From Halomonas sp. Y3 (lineage in GTDB: Bacteria; Pseudomonadota; Gammaproteobacteria; Pseudomonadales; Halomonadaceae): a DNA stretch of 64,000 nt. The stretch is taken from contig NZ_CP099975.1 in NCBI RefSeq assembly GCF_024137965.1, positions 558,001 to 622,000 of the forward strand, given 5' to 3'. The translations under genes were made by a program, and so were the position numbers. This document shows, piece after piece, positions 37,651 through 47,719 of this stretch; position 1 is the stretch's first letter; each line of letters opens with the position of its first letter. The notes under the pieces were generated by a model that saw only the letters and a program-made list of their open reading frames with translations, made no database searches and was not told the DNA's origin.

Positions 37651-38424
37651 ATGGCAGATGAGTACATACTGGAAACTCGCGGGTTGACCAAGGAGTTTCG
37701 CGGCTTCACCGCCGTGGACGATGTCAACCTGCAGGTCCAGGAGGGGCATATCCATGCCCTGATCGGCCCCAACGGGGCGGGCAAGACCACGGTCTTCAAC
37801 CTGCTCACCAAGTTCCTGCCGCCCACTCGCGGCGAGATCCTCTATCGCGGCAAGCCGATCACCGGCATGAAGGCCAACGAGATCGCCCGCCTGGGCCTCG
37901 TGCGCTCCTTCCAGATCTCCGCGGTGTTCGGCCACATGACCGCCATGGAGAACGTGCGCGTGGCGCTGCAGCGTCCCATGGGCACCTCCTTCCACTTCTG
38001 GAAGTCCGAACGCACCCTCGACCACCTCAACGACCGCGCCATCGAGCTGCTCGAGGAGGTGGGCCTGCGCGAGTACGCCGACGTGCTCACCGTGGAGATG
38101 CCCTACGGCCGCAAGCGCGCCCTGGAAGTGGCCACCACCCTGGCCATGGACCCGACCATGATGCTGCTCGACGAGCCGACCCAGGGCATGGGCGCCGAGG
38201 ACGTCGATCGCATCGTCGAGCTGATCCGCCGCGTGGCCCGCGGGCGCACCGTGCTGATGGTGGAGCACAACCTCAGCGTGGTGAGCCGGCTGTGCGACCG
38301 CATCACCGTGCTGGCCCGCGGCGCGGTGCTGGCCGAGGGCGACTACGCCACCGTCTCCGCCGACCCGCGGGTCAAGGAGGCCTACATGGGCAGCGAAGCG
38401 GCGGAAGAGGAGGCCACGGCATGA
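37651..38424 (+). CDS. ABC transporter ATP-binding protein, LivG type
   Basis: 257 aa. Walker A GPNGAGKTT, Q-loop RSFQISAVFGHMT, signature MPYGRKRALEVATTLAM (a variant of LSGGQ), Walker B MMLLDEPTQGMG, and switch His in MVEHNLSVV. Start at MADEYILETRG. First of a livGFKHM-type set (37651-42426) within the alicyclic operon; overlaps livF by ATGA. Energises uptake of a carboxylic acid, likely a pathway substrate. Confidence 0.92.
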   Translation: MADEYILETRGLTKEFRGFTAVDDVNLQVQEGHIHALIGPNGAGKTTVFNLLTKFLPPTRGEILYRGKPITGMKANEIARLGLVRSFQISAVFGHMTAMENVRVALQRPMGTSFHFWKSERTLDHLNDRAIELLEEVGLREYADVLTVEMPYGRKRALEVATTLAMDPTMMLLDEPTQGMGAEDVDRIVELIRRVARGRTVLMVEHNLSVVSRLCDRITVLARGAVLAEGDYATVSADPRVKEAYMGSEAAEEEATA

Positions 38425-39179
38425 ATCAGGCAGCCCAAGCGGTGCAGGACCCGGCGCTCCAGTACCAGGACAACGATGGCGCCGAGATGCTCCGGGTCAG
38501 CGACCTGCACGCCTTCTACGGCGAGTCCCATATCCTCCACGGCGTCGATTTCAATGTGAAGCGTGGCGAGCTGGTGACCCTGCTCGGGCGCAACGGCGCC
38601 GGGCGCAGCACCACCCTCAAGTCGATCATGAACATGGTCGGCCGGCGCACCGGCTCGATCATGATCAACGGCAACGAGACCCTGGGCATGAAGGCCCACC
38701 GCATCCCGCGGTTGGGCATTGGCTACTGCCCCGAGGAGCGCGGCATCTTCGCCAGCCTCGACGTCGAGGAGAACCTGCTGCTGCCGCCCACGGTGCGCTC
38801 CGGCGGAATGTCGATCGACGAGATCTACGAGATGTTCCCCAACCTCTACGAGCGGCGGCGCAGTCAGGGCACCCGGCTCTCCGGGGGCGAGCAGCAGATG
38901 CTGGCCATGGCGCGGATCCTGCGCACCGGGGCGCGGCTGCTGCTGCTCGACGAGATCACCGAGGGGCTGGCGCCGGTCATCGTCCAGAAGCTGGGCGAGG
39001 TGCTGGTCAAGCTCAAGGAGCGCGGCATGACCATCGTGCTGGTGGAGCAGAACTTCCGCTTTGCCGCCCCCTTGGCCGACCGCCACTTCGTGATGGATCA
39101 CGGGATGATCGTCGAGGAGATCTCGGCGGCGGAGCTGCCGAGCCGGCGCGAGCACCTGCATACCCTGCTGGGCGTATGA
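38421..39179 (+). CDS. ABC transporter ATP-binding protein, LivF type, with Arg in Walker A
   Basis: 252 aa. Walker A reads GRNGAGRST at residues 56-64: the invariant Lys is Arg (codon CGC). Other motifs are normal: signature LSGGEQQMLAMARIL, Walker B LLLLDEITEGLAP, switch His replaced in the LVEQNF pattern common to LivF. The partner LivG at 37651 keeps its Lys, and the LivF at 52333 has GKT. If Arg weakens ATP hydrolysis, the heterodimer would be asymmetric. N-terminal ~20 residues are an extension rich in Gln/Asp. Confidence 0.9.
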   Translation: MNQAAQAVQDPALQYQDNDGAEMLRVSDLHAFYGESHILHGVDFNVKRGELVTLLGRNGAGRSTTLKSIMNMVGRRTGSIMINGNETLGMKAHRIPRLGIGYCPEERGIFASLDVEENLLLPPTVRSGGMSIDEIYEMFPNLYERRRSQGTRLSGGEQQMLAMARILRTGARLLLLDEITEGLAPVIVQKLGEVLVKLKERGMTIVLVEQNFRFAAPLADRHFVMDHGMIVEEISAAELPSRREHLHTLLGV

Positions 39180-39268
39180 GCCGCCGCTGCTCCTCGCCGC
39201 GGCAACAACGAATGCAACAACTGTCGTAACAACAACAAGAGCCCCGCCTCGGGGCAGAGGAGAATCAC

Positions 39269-40489
39269 ATGACCTTCATCAAGAAGAGCCTTACCGCCGC
39301 CGTCGCCCTGGCCGCCACCGCCGCCATGGCCACCACCGCCCAGGCCGAGATCAGTGACGGCGAGGTGCGCATCGGCTACCTGGCCGACATGTCCGGCACC
39401 TACCGCGATCTGGCCGGCCCCGGCGGCCTCGAGGCGCTGCGCATGGCCGTCGAGGACTTCGGTGGCAACGTCAACGGCGCACCGATCCAGGTGTTCAGCG
39501 CCGACGACCGCAACAGCGCCGACGTGGGCGCCAGCACCGTGCGCGAATGGATCGACACTCGCAATGTCGACATGGTGGCGGGCCTGGTGGCCTCCTCGGT
39601 GACCATCGCCGTGACCCGCGTGCTGGAGGAGAACAACAGCTTCGGCATCGTCTCCGCCTCCGCCGCCTCGAGCATCACCAACGAGCACTGCACCCCGAAT
39701 CATATCCACTGGGTCTATGACACCTACCCGCTGGCCAACGGCACTGCTCGCGCGGTGGTGGAGCAGGGCGGTGACAGCTGGTTCATGCTTACCGCCGACT
39801 ACGCCTTCGGCCACGCCCTGGAGGGCGATGTGACCCGCGTGGTCGAGGAAGCCGGCGGCGAGATCATTGGGGGCGTGCGCCATCCCTTCCCCACCGACGA
39901 CTTCTCCTCCTACATCCTCCAGGCCCAGGGCTCCGGCGCCAAGATCATCGGCCTGGCCAACGCCGGCTCCGATACCGTCAACTCCATCATGACCGCCAGC
40001 CAGTTCGGCGTGGTCCAGGCTGGCCAGCAGCTCGCCGGTCTGCTGGTCTTCCTCAACGACGTCTACGCCATGGGCCTCGAGGATACCCAGGGGCTGCTGT
40101 TGACCACCGGCTGGTACTGGAACATGGACGACGAGTCCCGGGAGTGGTCCGAGCGCTACTACGAGCGCGTGGGTCGCATGCCGACCATGGTCCAGGCCGG
40201 CATCTACTCCAGCACCATGCACTACCTGCAGGCCGTCGAGGCCACCGGCAGCGATGACCCGGCCACCGTGCGCGAGTACATGATGGGGCAGGAGATCAAC
40301 GACTTCTTCGCCCGTAACGGTCGCCTGCGCGAGGACGGCCGCATGGTCCATGACATGTACCTGGCCCAGGTGAAGTCGCCGGCCGAGTCCGAGCACGAGT
40401 GGGACCTCTACGAGATCCTCTCCACCATCCCCGCCGAGGAGGCGTACCGTCCGCTCTCCGAGAGCCAGTGCAAGCTGGTGCAGAACTGA
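39269..40489 (+). CDS. ABC transporter solute-binding protein (LivK/type I periplasmic binding fold)
   Basis: 406 aa with signal peptide ending TTAQA before EISDGEVRIGYLADMSGTYR. Type I receptor fold: FSADDRNSADVGASTVREWI, then AGLVASSVTIAVTRVLEENN and YAFGHALEGDVTRVVEE. Close paralogue of the broken gene at 20997-22226. The 89-bp leader has runs of CAACAA and a short GCCCCG-CGGGGC hairpin before the SD. Periplasmic receptor for the transporter encoded around it; cyclohexanecarboxylate or a similar acid is inferred. Confidence 0.92.
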   Translation: MTFIKKSLTAAVALAATAAMATTAQAEISDGEVRIGYLADMSGTYRDLAGPGGLEALRMAVEDFGGNVNGAPIQVFSADDRNSADVGASTVREWIDTRNVDMVAGLVASSVTIAVTRVLEENNSFGIVSASAASSITNEHCTPNHIHWVYDTYPLANGTARAVVEQGGDSWFMLTADYAFGHALEGDVTRVVEEAGGEIIGGVRHPFPTDDFSSYILQAQGSGAKIIGLANAGSDTVNSIMTASQFGVVQAGQQLAGLLVFLNDVYAMGLEDTQGLLLTTGWYWNMDDESREWSERYYERVGRMPTMVQAGIYSSTMHYLQAVEATGSDDPATVREYMMGQEINDFFARNGRLREDGRMVHDMYLAQVKSPAESEHEWDLYEILSTIPAEEAYRPLSESQCKLVQN

Positions 40490-40501
40490 AGCGAGCAGAC
40501 C

Positions 40502-40523
40502 GGCGGCGGCGCGAGCCGCCGCC
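40502..40523 (+). promoter_or_regulatory. Hairpin after the binding-protein gene
   Basis: GGCGGCGGC (40502-40510), GNRA tetraloop GCGA, GCCGCCGCC (40515-40523), between the binding-protein and LivH genes. No T-tract. Likely stabilises the upstream mRNA so the receptor is made in excess. Confidence 0.5.
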
Positions 40524-40546
40524 CCCTCTGACGGGAGATTCCTGAC

Positions 40547-41434
40547 ATGACGATGATATTCGGGGTGCCGCTGGCGGTGTTCCTCGGCCAGCTCCTGCTC
40601 GGCCTGATCAACGGTGCCTTCTACGCCCTGCTCAGCCTGGGCCTCGCGGTGATCTTCGGCCTGCTGAAGATCGTCAACTTCGCCCACGGCGCCATGTACA
40701 TGCTGGGGGCCTTCGCCACCCTGCTGGGCATGCGCTACCTGGGCATCAACTACTGGACGGCGTTGCTGCTGGCGCCGCTGATCGTCGGCCTGTTCGGCAT
40801 GCTGCTCGAGCGCACCATGCTGCGCCGCATCGCCCATCTGGACCACCTCTACGGCCTGCTGCTGACCTTCGGCCTGGCGCTGATCTTCGAGGGGACCCTG
40901 GTCAACTTCTTCGGCGTCTCGGGCGCTCGCTACCCGACCCCCGAGCTGCTGCAGGGCGGTTTCCAGACCGGCTTCATGTTCCTGCCCAAGTACCGCGCCT
41001 TCGTGCTGGTGGCGGCCATCGCGGTCTGCCTCTTCACCTGGTACATGATCGAGCGCACGCGCCTCGGCGCCTATCTGCGCGCCGGCACCGAGAACCCGGC
41101 GCTGATGCAGGCCTTCGGCGTCAACGTGCCGCTCCTGATCACCCTCACCTATGGCTTCGGCGTGGCCCTGGCCGCCTTCGCCGGGGTGCTGGCCGCACCG
41201 CTCTACCCGGTGTCGCCCACCATGGGCTCGAACCTCTTGATCGTGGTCTTCGCGGTAGTGGTGATCGGCGGCATGGGCTCGATCCTCGGCGCCGTGCTCA
41301 CTGGCCTCGGCATGGGGCTGATCGAGGGCCTGACCAAGGTGTACTACCCCGAGGCGGCCAACACCGTGATCTTCCTGGTGATGATCCTGGTGCTGCTGCT
41401 GCGACCCGCCGGCCTGTTCGGCAAGGAGGCATGA
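40547..41434 (+). CDS. ABC transporter permease, LivH type
   Basis: 295 aa, about eight hydrophobic segments. LivH marks: LGLINGAFYALLSLGLAVIF, KIVNFAHGAMYMLGAF and GMGSILGAVLTGLGMGLIEG near the end. Forms the membrane channel with LivM. ATG 40547 lies after GGGAG. Ends overlapping the SD/start zone of livM. Confidence 0.92.
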   Translation: MTMIFGVPLAVFLGQLLLGLINGAFYALLSLGLAVIFGLLKIVNFAHGAMYMLGAFATLLGMRYLGINYWTALLLAPLIVGLFGMLLERTMLRRIAHLDHLYGLLLTFGLALIFEGTLVNFFGVSGARYPTPELLQGGFQTGFMFLPKYRAFVLVAAIAVCLFTWYMIERTRLGAYLRAGTENPALMQAFGVNVPLLITLTYGFGVALAAFAGVLAAPLYPVSPTMGSNLLIVVFAVVVIGGMGSILGAVLTGLGMGLIEGLTKVYYPEAANTVIFLVMILVLLLRPAGLFGKEA

Positions 41435-41436
41435 CC

Positions 41437-42426
41437 ATGTCCGCGACCCAGACTCAGACGCTGACCCCCTCCATGAAGCGCCAGCGGCGCGCCGATATGC
41501 GCCGCAACGTTTTCTACCTGGTGCTGATCGGCATCGGCCTGGTGGCGCCCTTCGTCGCCTACCCGGTGTTCCTGATGAAGGTGCTCTGCTTCGCGCTCTT
41601 CGCCTGCGCCTTCAACCTGCTGCTCGGCTATGCGGGGCTGCTCTCCTTCGGGCATGCCGCCTTCCTGGCCACCGGCGGCTATATCACCGGCTACCTGCTG
41701 GCCAGCTATCCCGGCTTGACCCCGGAGCTTGGCATCATCGCAGGCACCCTGGTCGCCGTGGCCCTGGGGGCGGTGTTCGGTGCCCTGTCGATCCGTCGCC
41801 AGGGCATCTACTTCGCCATGGTGACCCTGGCGCTGGCCCAGCTGGTGTTCTTCGTCTACGTCCAGTCGCCCTTCACCGGCGGTGAGGACGGCCTGCACGG
41901 GGTACCGCGGGGCGAGCTGTTCGGCATCATCAGCCTGCGCAGCAACCTGGCGATGTACTACTTCGTGTTCGCCATCTTCCTGTTCGGCTTCGCTCTGATC
42001 CAGCGTGCGGTGCACTCGCCCTATGGCCAGGTGCTCAAGGCGATTCGCGAGAACGAGCCGCGGGCGATCTCGCTGGGCTACAACGTCGACGCCTACAAGC
42101 TGGTGGCCTTCGTCCTCTCCGCGGGCCTCGCCGGCCTGGCCGGCTCCACCAAGACGGTGGTCTTCCAGCTCGCTTCCCTGACCGATGCCCACTGGCACAT
42201 GTCCGGCGAGGTGATCCTGATGACCCTGCTCGGCGGGGTGGGTACCCTGTTCGGCCCGGTGGTCGGCGCCGGCATCGTGGTCAGCCTGCAGCACATGCTG
42301 GCCCAGTCGCCCCTGGGCAACTGGGTGGGACCGATCCTCGGGGTGATCTTCGTGATCTGCGTGCTGAGCTTCCGCAGCGGCATCGTCGGCGAGATCCTCA
42401 AGTCCTACCGCAAGAACTTTAAATAA
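41437..42426 (+). CDS. ABC transporter permease, LivM type
   Basis: 329 aa. LivM marks: ALFACAFNLLLGYAGLLSFG, HAAFLATGGYITGYLL, IRENEPRAISLGYNVDAYKL and GGVGTLFGPVVGAGIVV. AAGGAGG (41423-41429) is 7 nt before ATG 41437 but only 1 nt from the in-frame ATG at 41431, so the later start is preferred. Last transporter gene of the set. Confidence 0.92.
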   Translation: MSATQTQTLTPSMKRQRRADMRRNVFYLVLIGIGLVAPFVAYPVFLMKVLCFALFACAFNLLLGYAGLLSFGHAAFLATGGYITGYLLASYPGLTPELGIIAGTLVAVALGAVFGALSIRRQGIYFAMVTLALAQLVFFVYVQSPFTGGEDGLHGVPRGELFGIISLRSNLAMYYFVFAIFLFGFALIQRAVHSPYGQVLKAIRENEPRAISLGYNVDAYKLVAFVLSAGLAGLAGSTKTVVFQLASLTDAHWHMSGEVILMTLLGGVGTLFGPVVGAGIVVSLQHMLAQSPLGNWVGPILGVIFVICVLSFRSGIVGEILKSYRKNFK

Positions 42427-42453
42427 ATCGCCGTGAATCACTTGGTGCTAGTT

Positions 42454-43656
<1,203 letters not shown>

Positions 43657-43658
43657 CC

Positions 43659-44711
43659 ATGACCAACATCATGCAGAGCGTCGTGATCACCGGCCACGGC
43701 GGCAACGAGGTGGTCGAGGTCAGGCAGGGGGAGCGGCCTCGGCGACGGCCGGGCGAGGCGCTGGTGCGCCTCGAGGCGGGCACCCTCAATCAGGTCGATC
43801 TCTACATGCGCAACAGCGGTGCGGGCATCACCCACGAGCTGCCGCTGGTGATGGGGCTGGACGGCGCCGGCATGGTGGAGGCCATCGAGGAGGGCGAGAC
43901 GCGCCTGACGGTGGGCCAGCAGGTGGTGGTCTTTCCCAACCTGACCTGCGGGCGGTGCGAGTTCTGCCAGCGGGGCGACGACGTGCTCTGCACCCGCATG
44001 AAGCTCATGGGCGAGCATGTGGACGGCACCTTCGCCCAGTGGCTCAGCGTGCCGGTGGAGAACCTCTTCCCCATGCCCGCGCACCTGGACTTCGTGCAGG
44101 CCGCGGCCCTGGGGGTCAACTACCTCACCGCCTGGCGGATGCTCTTCACCCGGGCGCAGCTGAAGCCCTGGGAGACCGTGCTGGTGTTCGGCGTCGGCGG
44201 CGGCGTGTCGCTCGCCGCCATGCAGCTCGCCGCCAGCATCGGCGCCCGGGTGATCGTCACTTCCCGGGAGGATGACAAGCTCCAGCGGGCCCTGGCGCTG
44301 GGCGCACACGAGGCGATCAACGGCAGGACCGAGGAGGTGGCCCGGCGCGTGATGGCGCTGACCGATGGCCGCGGCGTGGATGTGGTGGTCGAGAACGTCG
44401 GCGAGGCCGTCTGGGCCTCGGCCATGAAGTCGCTGGTGCGCGGTGGGCGCCTGGTGACCTGCGGGGCAACTTCGGGGGACCAGCCGCCGGCGGACCTTAA
44501 GCGGATCTTTATCCGCCAGCTGCAGATCATCGGCTCCACCAGCGGCAACGCCGCGGAGTTCCGGGAGCTGCTCGCCTACGTGGAGCGCCACGGGATCACC
44601 CCCGTCATCGACAGCGTCTATCCGCTGGCGGCCATTCACGAGGCGCTGGATCGCCTCGTGTCGGGGAGCCGAATGGGCAAGGTGGGGCTGGCCCTGCAGC
44701 CGAGTGGCTAA
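43659..44711 (+). CDS. Zinc-dependent medium-chain dehydrogenase/reductase
   Basis: 350 aa. GroES-like N-domain with GLDGAGMVEAIEEGE, a structural zinc set CGRCEFCQRGDDVLC, and a Rossmann domain with GVGGGVSLAAMQLAAS. The catalytic-zinc Cys/His positions near residue 40-65 are poorly kept (LNQVDLYMRNSG in place of CH-D), so it may be a quinone-reductase- or acryloyl-CoA-reductase-like MDR rather than a true alcohol dehydrogenase. Two bp after the thiolase, so clearly in the operon. Its step is not known; a reductase acting on a CoA intermediate or an entry alcohol/aldehyde are options. Confidence 0.8.
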   Translation: MTNIMQSVVITGHGGNEVVEVRQGERPRRRPGEALVRLEAGTLNQVDLYMRNSGAGITHELPLVMGLDGAGMVEAIEEGETRLTVGQQVVVFPNLTCGRCEFCQRGDDVLCTRMKLMGEHVDGTFAQWLSVPVENLFPMPAHLDFVQAAALGVNYLTAWRMLFTRAQLKPWETVLVFGVGGGVSLAAMQLAASIGARVIVTSREDDKLQRALALGAHEAINGRTEEVARRVMALTDGRGVDVVVENVGEAVWASAMKSLVRGGRLVTCGATSGDQPPADLKRIFIRQLQIIGSTSGNAAEFRELLAYVERHGITPVIDSVYPLAAIHEALDRLVSGSRMGKVGLALQPSG

Positions 44712-44777
44712 GAGGGAGCATCAGGCTCCTGACAAGGCGTGAAGTGTTTTCTCTCGGCCGGGGACGACCGGCGGCTT

Positions 44778-44805
44778 GGCGACGGACAACCCCGTCGCCT
44801 TTTTT
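44778..44805 (+). terminator. Terminator of the rightward alicyclic operon
   Basis: GGCGACGG (44778-44785), loop ACAACC, CCGTCGCC (44792-44799), then six T. The rest of the 534-bp gap (44712-45245) holds the duplicated LysR-box region at 45074-45115; I see nothing else in 44806-45070. Confidence 0.85.
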
Positions 44806-45073
44806 GTCGGCGTCATCGCCCATTATGCTTTTGTCGCAGGCTTGGCGCCCCGCAGGGTTGACGGAGCGTGACTTCGCCCCAGGCCGGTGCTGCCGGAGCG
44901 CCGCCAATCCCGCTATTTGATGCCGTCTCGCCACCGGGCGTGCCCGCCTCGTTGTCGTGCGGCGGCGTCCCGGCGCCGTCGAGCCTGCGGCTCCCCTGGA
45001 TAATTCACTGGGAAATCATGGATTTTTCCTCGTCGGCCCGGGCGGGGAGGAGGGGAGTGTGGCAGGGCAGGTC

Positions 45074-45115
45074 GATACCTCAGGGGTATGGCGGGGTACC
45101 CATTCGATATTGGTT
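45074..45115 (+). promoter_or_regulatory. Second CatR/BenM-type control region, upstream of catA copy 2
   Basis: ATAC (45075-45078)-N7-GTAT (45086-45089), then GGGGTACCC and ATATTGGTT (45107-45115). 34 of 42 positions equal the catR-catB region at 10134-10175 with no gaps. It lies 130 bp upstream of the catA start, whereas at the first locus this region precedes catB. No LysR gene adjoins. Confidence 0.75.
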
Positions 45116-45245
45116 GGGACTTGCGGCGAGCGCCAGAATCTCCTCGACACCCAGCAAAGCGGACATCAGAGCCGCTCGATTGATGGCCTTGCACTCCCCC
45201 TGACGCAGCGCAGGGCACAACGACAATGACGAGGAGATGACCACC

Positions 45246-46220
45246 ATGACCGTAAAGATTTTCGACACCCCCGAAGTTCAGGACTTCCTGAAGACCATCG
45301 CCGGCTTCGACCAGGAGGGCGGCAACGACCGCGCCAAGCAGATCGTCCATCGCCTGATCTCCGACCTCTTCAAGCTGATCGACGACTTCGACGTCACCGA
45401 GGAGGAGTACTGGTCCGCGGTCAACCTGCTCAACGCCCTGGGCAGCCAGACCCAGTTCGGCCTGCTCTCGCCGGGCCTGGGCTTCGACCACTACCTGGAC
45501 ATGCGCCGGGACGCCATCGACGCCGAGGCCAAGCGCACCGGTGGCACCCCGCGCACCATCGAGGGTCCGCTGTATGTCGCCGGCGCCCCGGAGGCCGAAG
45601 GCTTCGCGCGCATGGATGACGGCAGCGACCCGGATGCCGAGGTGATGTGGCTGACCGGCCAGGTGCGCGACGTGGACGGCAACCCGATCCCCGGCGCCAA
45701 GGTCGAGATCTGGCACTGCAACTCCAAGGGCGGCTACTCCTTCTTCGACAAGACCCAGAGCGAGTACAACATGCGCCGCACCATCTACGCGGACAGTGAA
45801 GGCCGCTACACCGCGCGCAGCATCATCCCGTCCGGCTACGGCGTGCCGGAAGGCGCCCCCACCGACGTGGTGCTGAAGTCCCTGGGCCGTCACGGCGAGC
45901 GTCCGGCGCATATCCACTACTTCATCTCCGCGCCGGGCCACCAGCACCTGACCACCCAGATCAACCTGGCGGGCGACCCCTACACCTTCGACGACTTCGC
46001 CTTCGCCACCCGCGAGGAGCTGGTGGTGCCGGCCAGCCGCATCGAGGACGCGGGCGAGATCGCCAAGCGCGAGCTGGACGGTCCCTTCTCCGAGGTGGTG
46101 TTCGACATCGAGCTGGCCAAGACCGACAAGCCCGAGCTGCAGACCCGTCACGCCCGTCCCCGCGCCAAGGAAGACGAGCAGGACCAGGCCAGCCAGCTGG
46201 CCGGCACCGCCAAGGTCTGA
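45246..46220 (+). CDS. catA: Catechol 1,2-dioxygenase, copy 2
   Basis: 324 aa, same iron ligands as copy 1 (Tyr164, Tyr198, His222, His224). Differs from it only at residues 294-295 (KP in place of VA). ATG 45246 is chosen by match with copy 1 and GAGGAG 9 nt upstream; the in-frame ATG at 45237 abuts the SD. First gene of catA-benA-benB-ABC transporter. catB and catC are not repeated, so muconate made here flows to the first locus. Confidence 0.96.
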   Translation: MTVKIFDTPEVQDFLKTIAGFDQEGGNDRAKQIVHRLISDLFKLIDDFDVTEEEYWSAVNLLNALGSQTQFGLLSPGLGFDHYLDMRRDAIDAEAKRTGGTPRTIEGPLYVAGAPEAEGFARMDDGSDPDAEVMWLTGQVRDVDGNPIPGAKVEIWHCNSKGGYSFFDKTQSEYNMRRTIYADSEGRYTARSIIPSGYGVPEGAPTDVVLKSLGRHGERPAHIHYFISAPGHQHLTTQINLAGDPYTFDDFAFATREELVVPASRIEDAGEIAKRELDGPFSEVVFDIELAKTDKPELQTRHARPRAKEDEQDQASQLAGTAKV

Positions 46221-46250
46221 GGCTGCTCCCTGCCCCTATCCCCTGACGCC

Positions 46251-46275
46251 AGCGGGCTCTCCACGAGAGCCCGCT
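46251..46275 (+). promoter_or_regulatory. catA-benA intercistronic hairpin, copy 2
   Basis: AGCGGGCTCTC (46251-46261), loop CAC, GAGAGCCCGCT (46265-46275), 11 bp. One pair longer than in copy 1 by an A-T pair. No T-tract. Confidence 0.55.
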
Positions 46276-46319
46276 GGGCCGAAACGACAGCTTACGATAA
46301 GACATCGAGGACCTGGATC

Positions 46320-47687
46320 ATGACCAGCAAGCTTGATCAACTCGAAGCGCGCGTCCGCGGCGCCGTCGTCGACGACGCCGAGCAGGGCATCTTCCGCTGC
46401 CACCGCAGCATGTTCACCGACCCGGCCTTCTTCGAGCTCGAGATGAAGCACGTCTTCGAAGGCAACTGGCTGTTTCTGGCCCACGAGAGCCAGATCAGTG
46501 AGCCGGGCGACTACATGACCGTGACCATGGGCCGTCAGCCGGTGGTCATCACCCGCGACAAGGCAGGCGAGCTGCACGCCCTGATCAACGCCTGTGCCCA
46601 CCGCGGCGCCACCCTGTGCCGCCGCAAGCGCGGCAACAAGGGCACCTTCACCTGCCCCTTCCACGGCTGGACCTTCAAGAACGACGGCAAGCTGCTCAAG
46701 GCCAAGAATGAGAAGGTGGGCGCCTACCCGGACGGCTTCAAGCAGGAGGGCTCTCACGACCTCAAGCGCGTGCCGCGCTTCGAGAGCTACAAGGGCTTCC
46801 TGTTCGGCAGCCTGAGCGAGGACGTCAAGCCGCTGGACGACTATCTCGGGGAAACGAAGAAGATCATCGACAATATCGTCGACCAGGCGCCGGAAGGGCT
46901 GGAAGTGCTGCGCGGCACCTCCTCCTACACCTACAAGGGCAACTGGAAGCTGCAGGCCGAGAACGGCGCCGACGGCTACCACGTCAGCACCGTGCACTGG
47001 AACTACGCCTCCACCATGGATCGCCGCAACTACGACGCCGGCGGCACCAAGGCGGTGGACGCCGACGGCTGGTCCAAGAGCCTGGGCGGCTTCTACTCCT
47101 ATGAAAACGGCCACATGCTGCTGTGGACCCGCCTGCTCAACCCCGAGGTGCGCCCGGTCTACCAGCAGAAGGAGTGGATCCAGGAGCAGTTCGGCGAGGC
47201 GCGTGCCGACTCCATCGTCAACCAGACCCGCAATCTCTGCCTCTACCCCAACGTCTACCTGATGGACCAGTTCTCCACGCAGATCCGCGTGCTGCGCCCG
47301 ATCAGCGTCGACGAGACCGAGGTGACCATCTACTGCTTCGCGCCCAAGGGCGAGTCCGCCGAGAACCGTCGCGTGCGCATCCGCCAGTATGAGGACTTCT
47401 TCAACGTCTCCGGCATGGGCACCCCGGACGACCTCGAGGAGTTCCGCGGCTGTCAGGACGGCTACCACGGCGCCCTGGCCGAGTGGAACGACCTCTCCCG
47501 CGGGGCCAAGCAGTGGATCGAAGGCGCCGACGACAATGCCAAGGCAATCGGCATGCAGCCGCTGCTCAGCGGCGCCTCGCCGGAAGATGAAGGCCTCTAC
47601 GTGCTGCACCACAAGCACTGGGTCGAGGAGATGCTGCGCGCCATCGAGAAAGAGCGCAGCCAGTTTATCGCCACCCAGACCGCCTGA
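46320..47687 (+). CDS. benA: Benzoate 1,2-dioxygenase large subunit, copy 2
   Basis: 455 aa; Rieske and mononuclear iron motifs as in copy 1. Eight residues differ, including Glu10 to Ala, the loop [12 protein letters not shown] ([12 protein letters not shown] in copy 1), SYTYKGN, KSLGG, AIGMQ and the end IATQTA. The Phe/Tyr and Gln/Leu changes lie in the catalytic domain (about residues 205 and 255), so a shifted substrate range is possible. Depends on BenC from 14709 or an unlinked reductase. Confidence 0.95.
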   Translation: MTSKLDQLEARVRGAVVDDAEQGIFRCHRSMFTDPAFFELEMKHVFEGNWLFLAHESQISEPGDYMTVTMGRQPVVITRDKAGELHALINACAHRGATLCRRKRGNKGTFTCPFHGWTFKNDGKLLKAKNEKVGAYPDGFKQEGSHDLKRVPRFESYKGFLFGSLSEDVKPLDDYLGETKKIIDNIVDQAPEGLEVLRGTSSYTYKGNWKLQAENGADGYHVSTVHWNYASTMDRRNYDAGGTKAVDADGWSKSLGGFYSYENGHMLLWTRLLNPEVRPVYQQKEWIQEQFGEARADSIVNQTRNLCLYPNVYLMDQFSTQIRVLRPISVDETEVTIYCFAPKGESAENRRVRIRQYEDFFNVSGMGTPDDLEEFRGCQDGYHGALAEWNDLSRGAKQWIEGADDNAKAIGMQPLLSGASPEDEGLYVLHHKHWVEEMLRAIEKERSQFIATQTA

Positions 47688-47719
47688 GTCCGGCCCGTAC
47701 CGAGAAGGGGAGAAGAGAG

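Noticed and set aside
42433..42453. GTG start for the thiolase that adds seven residues.
   Set aside because: PcaF homologues begin close to the residues encoded from 42454; neither start has a good SD, so the homologue-based one is used.
44806..45070. A remnant of a LysR gene before the second catA promoter.
   Set aside because: I looked for the conserved start MELRHLRYF or other LysR pieces on both strands and found none.
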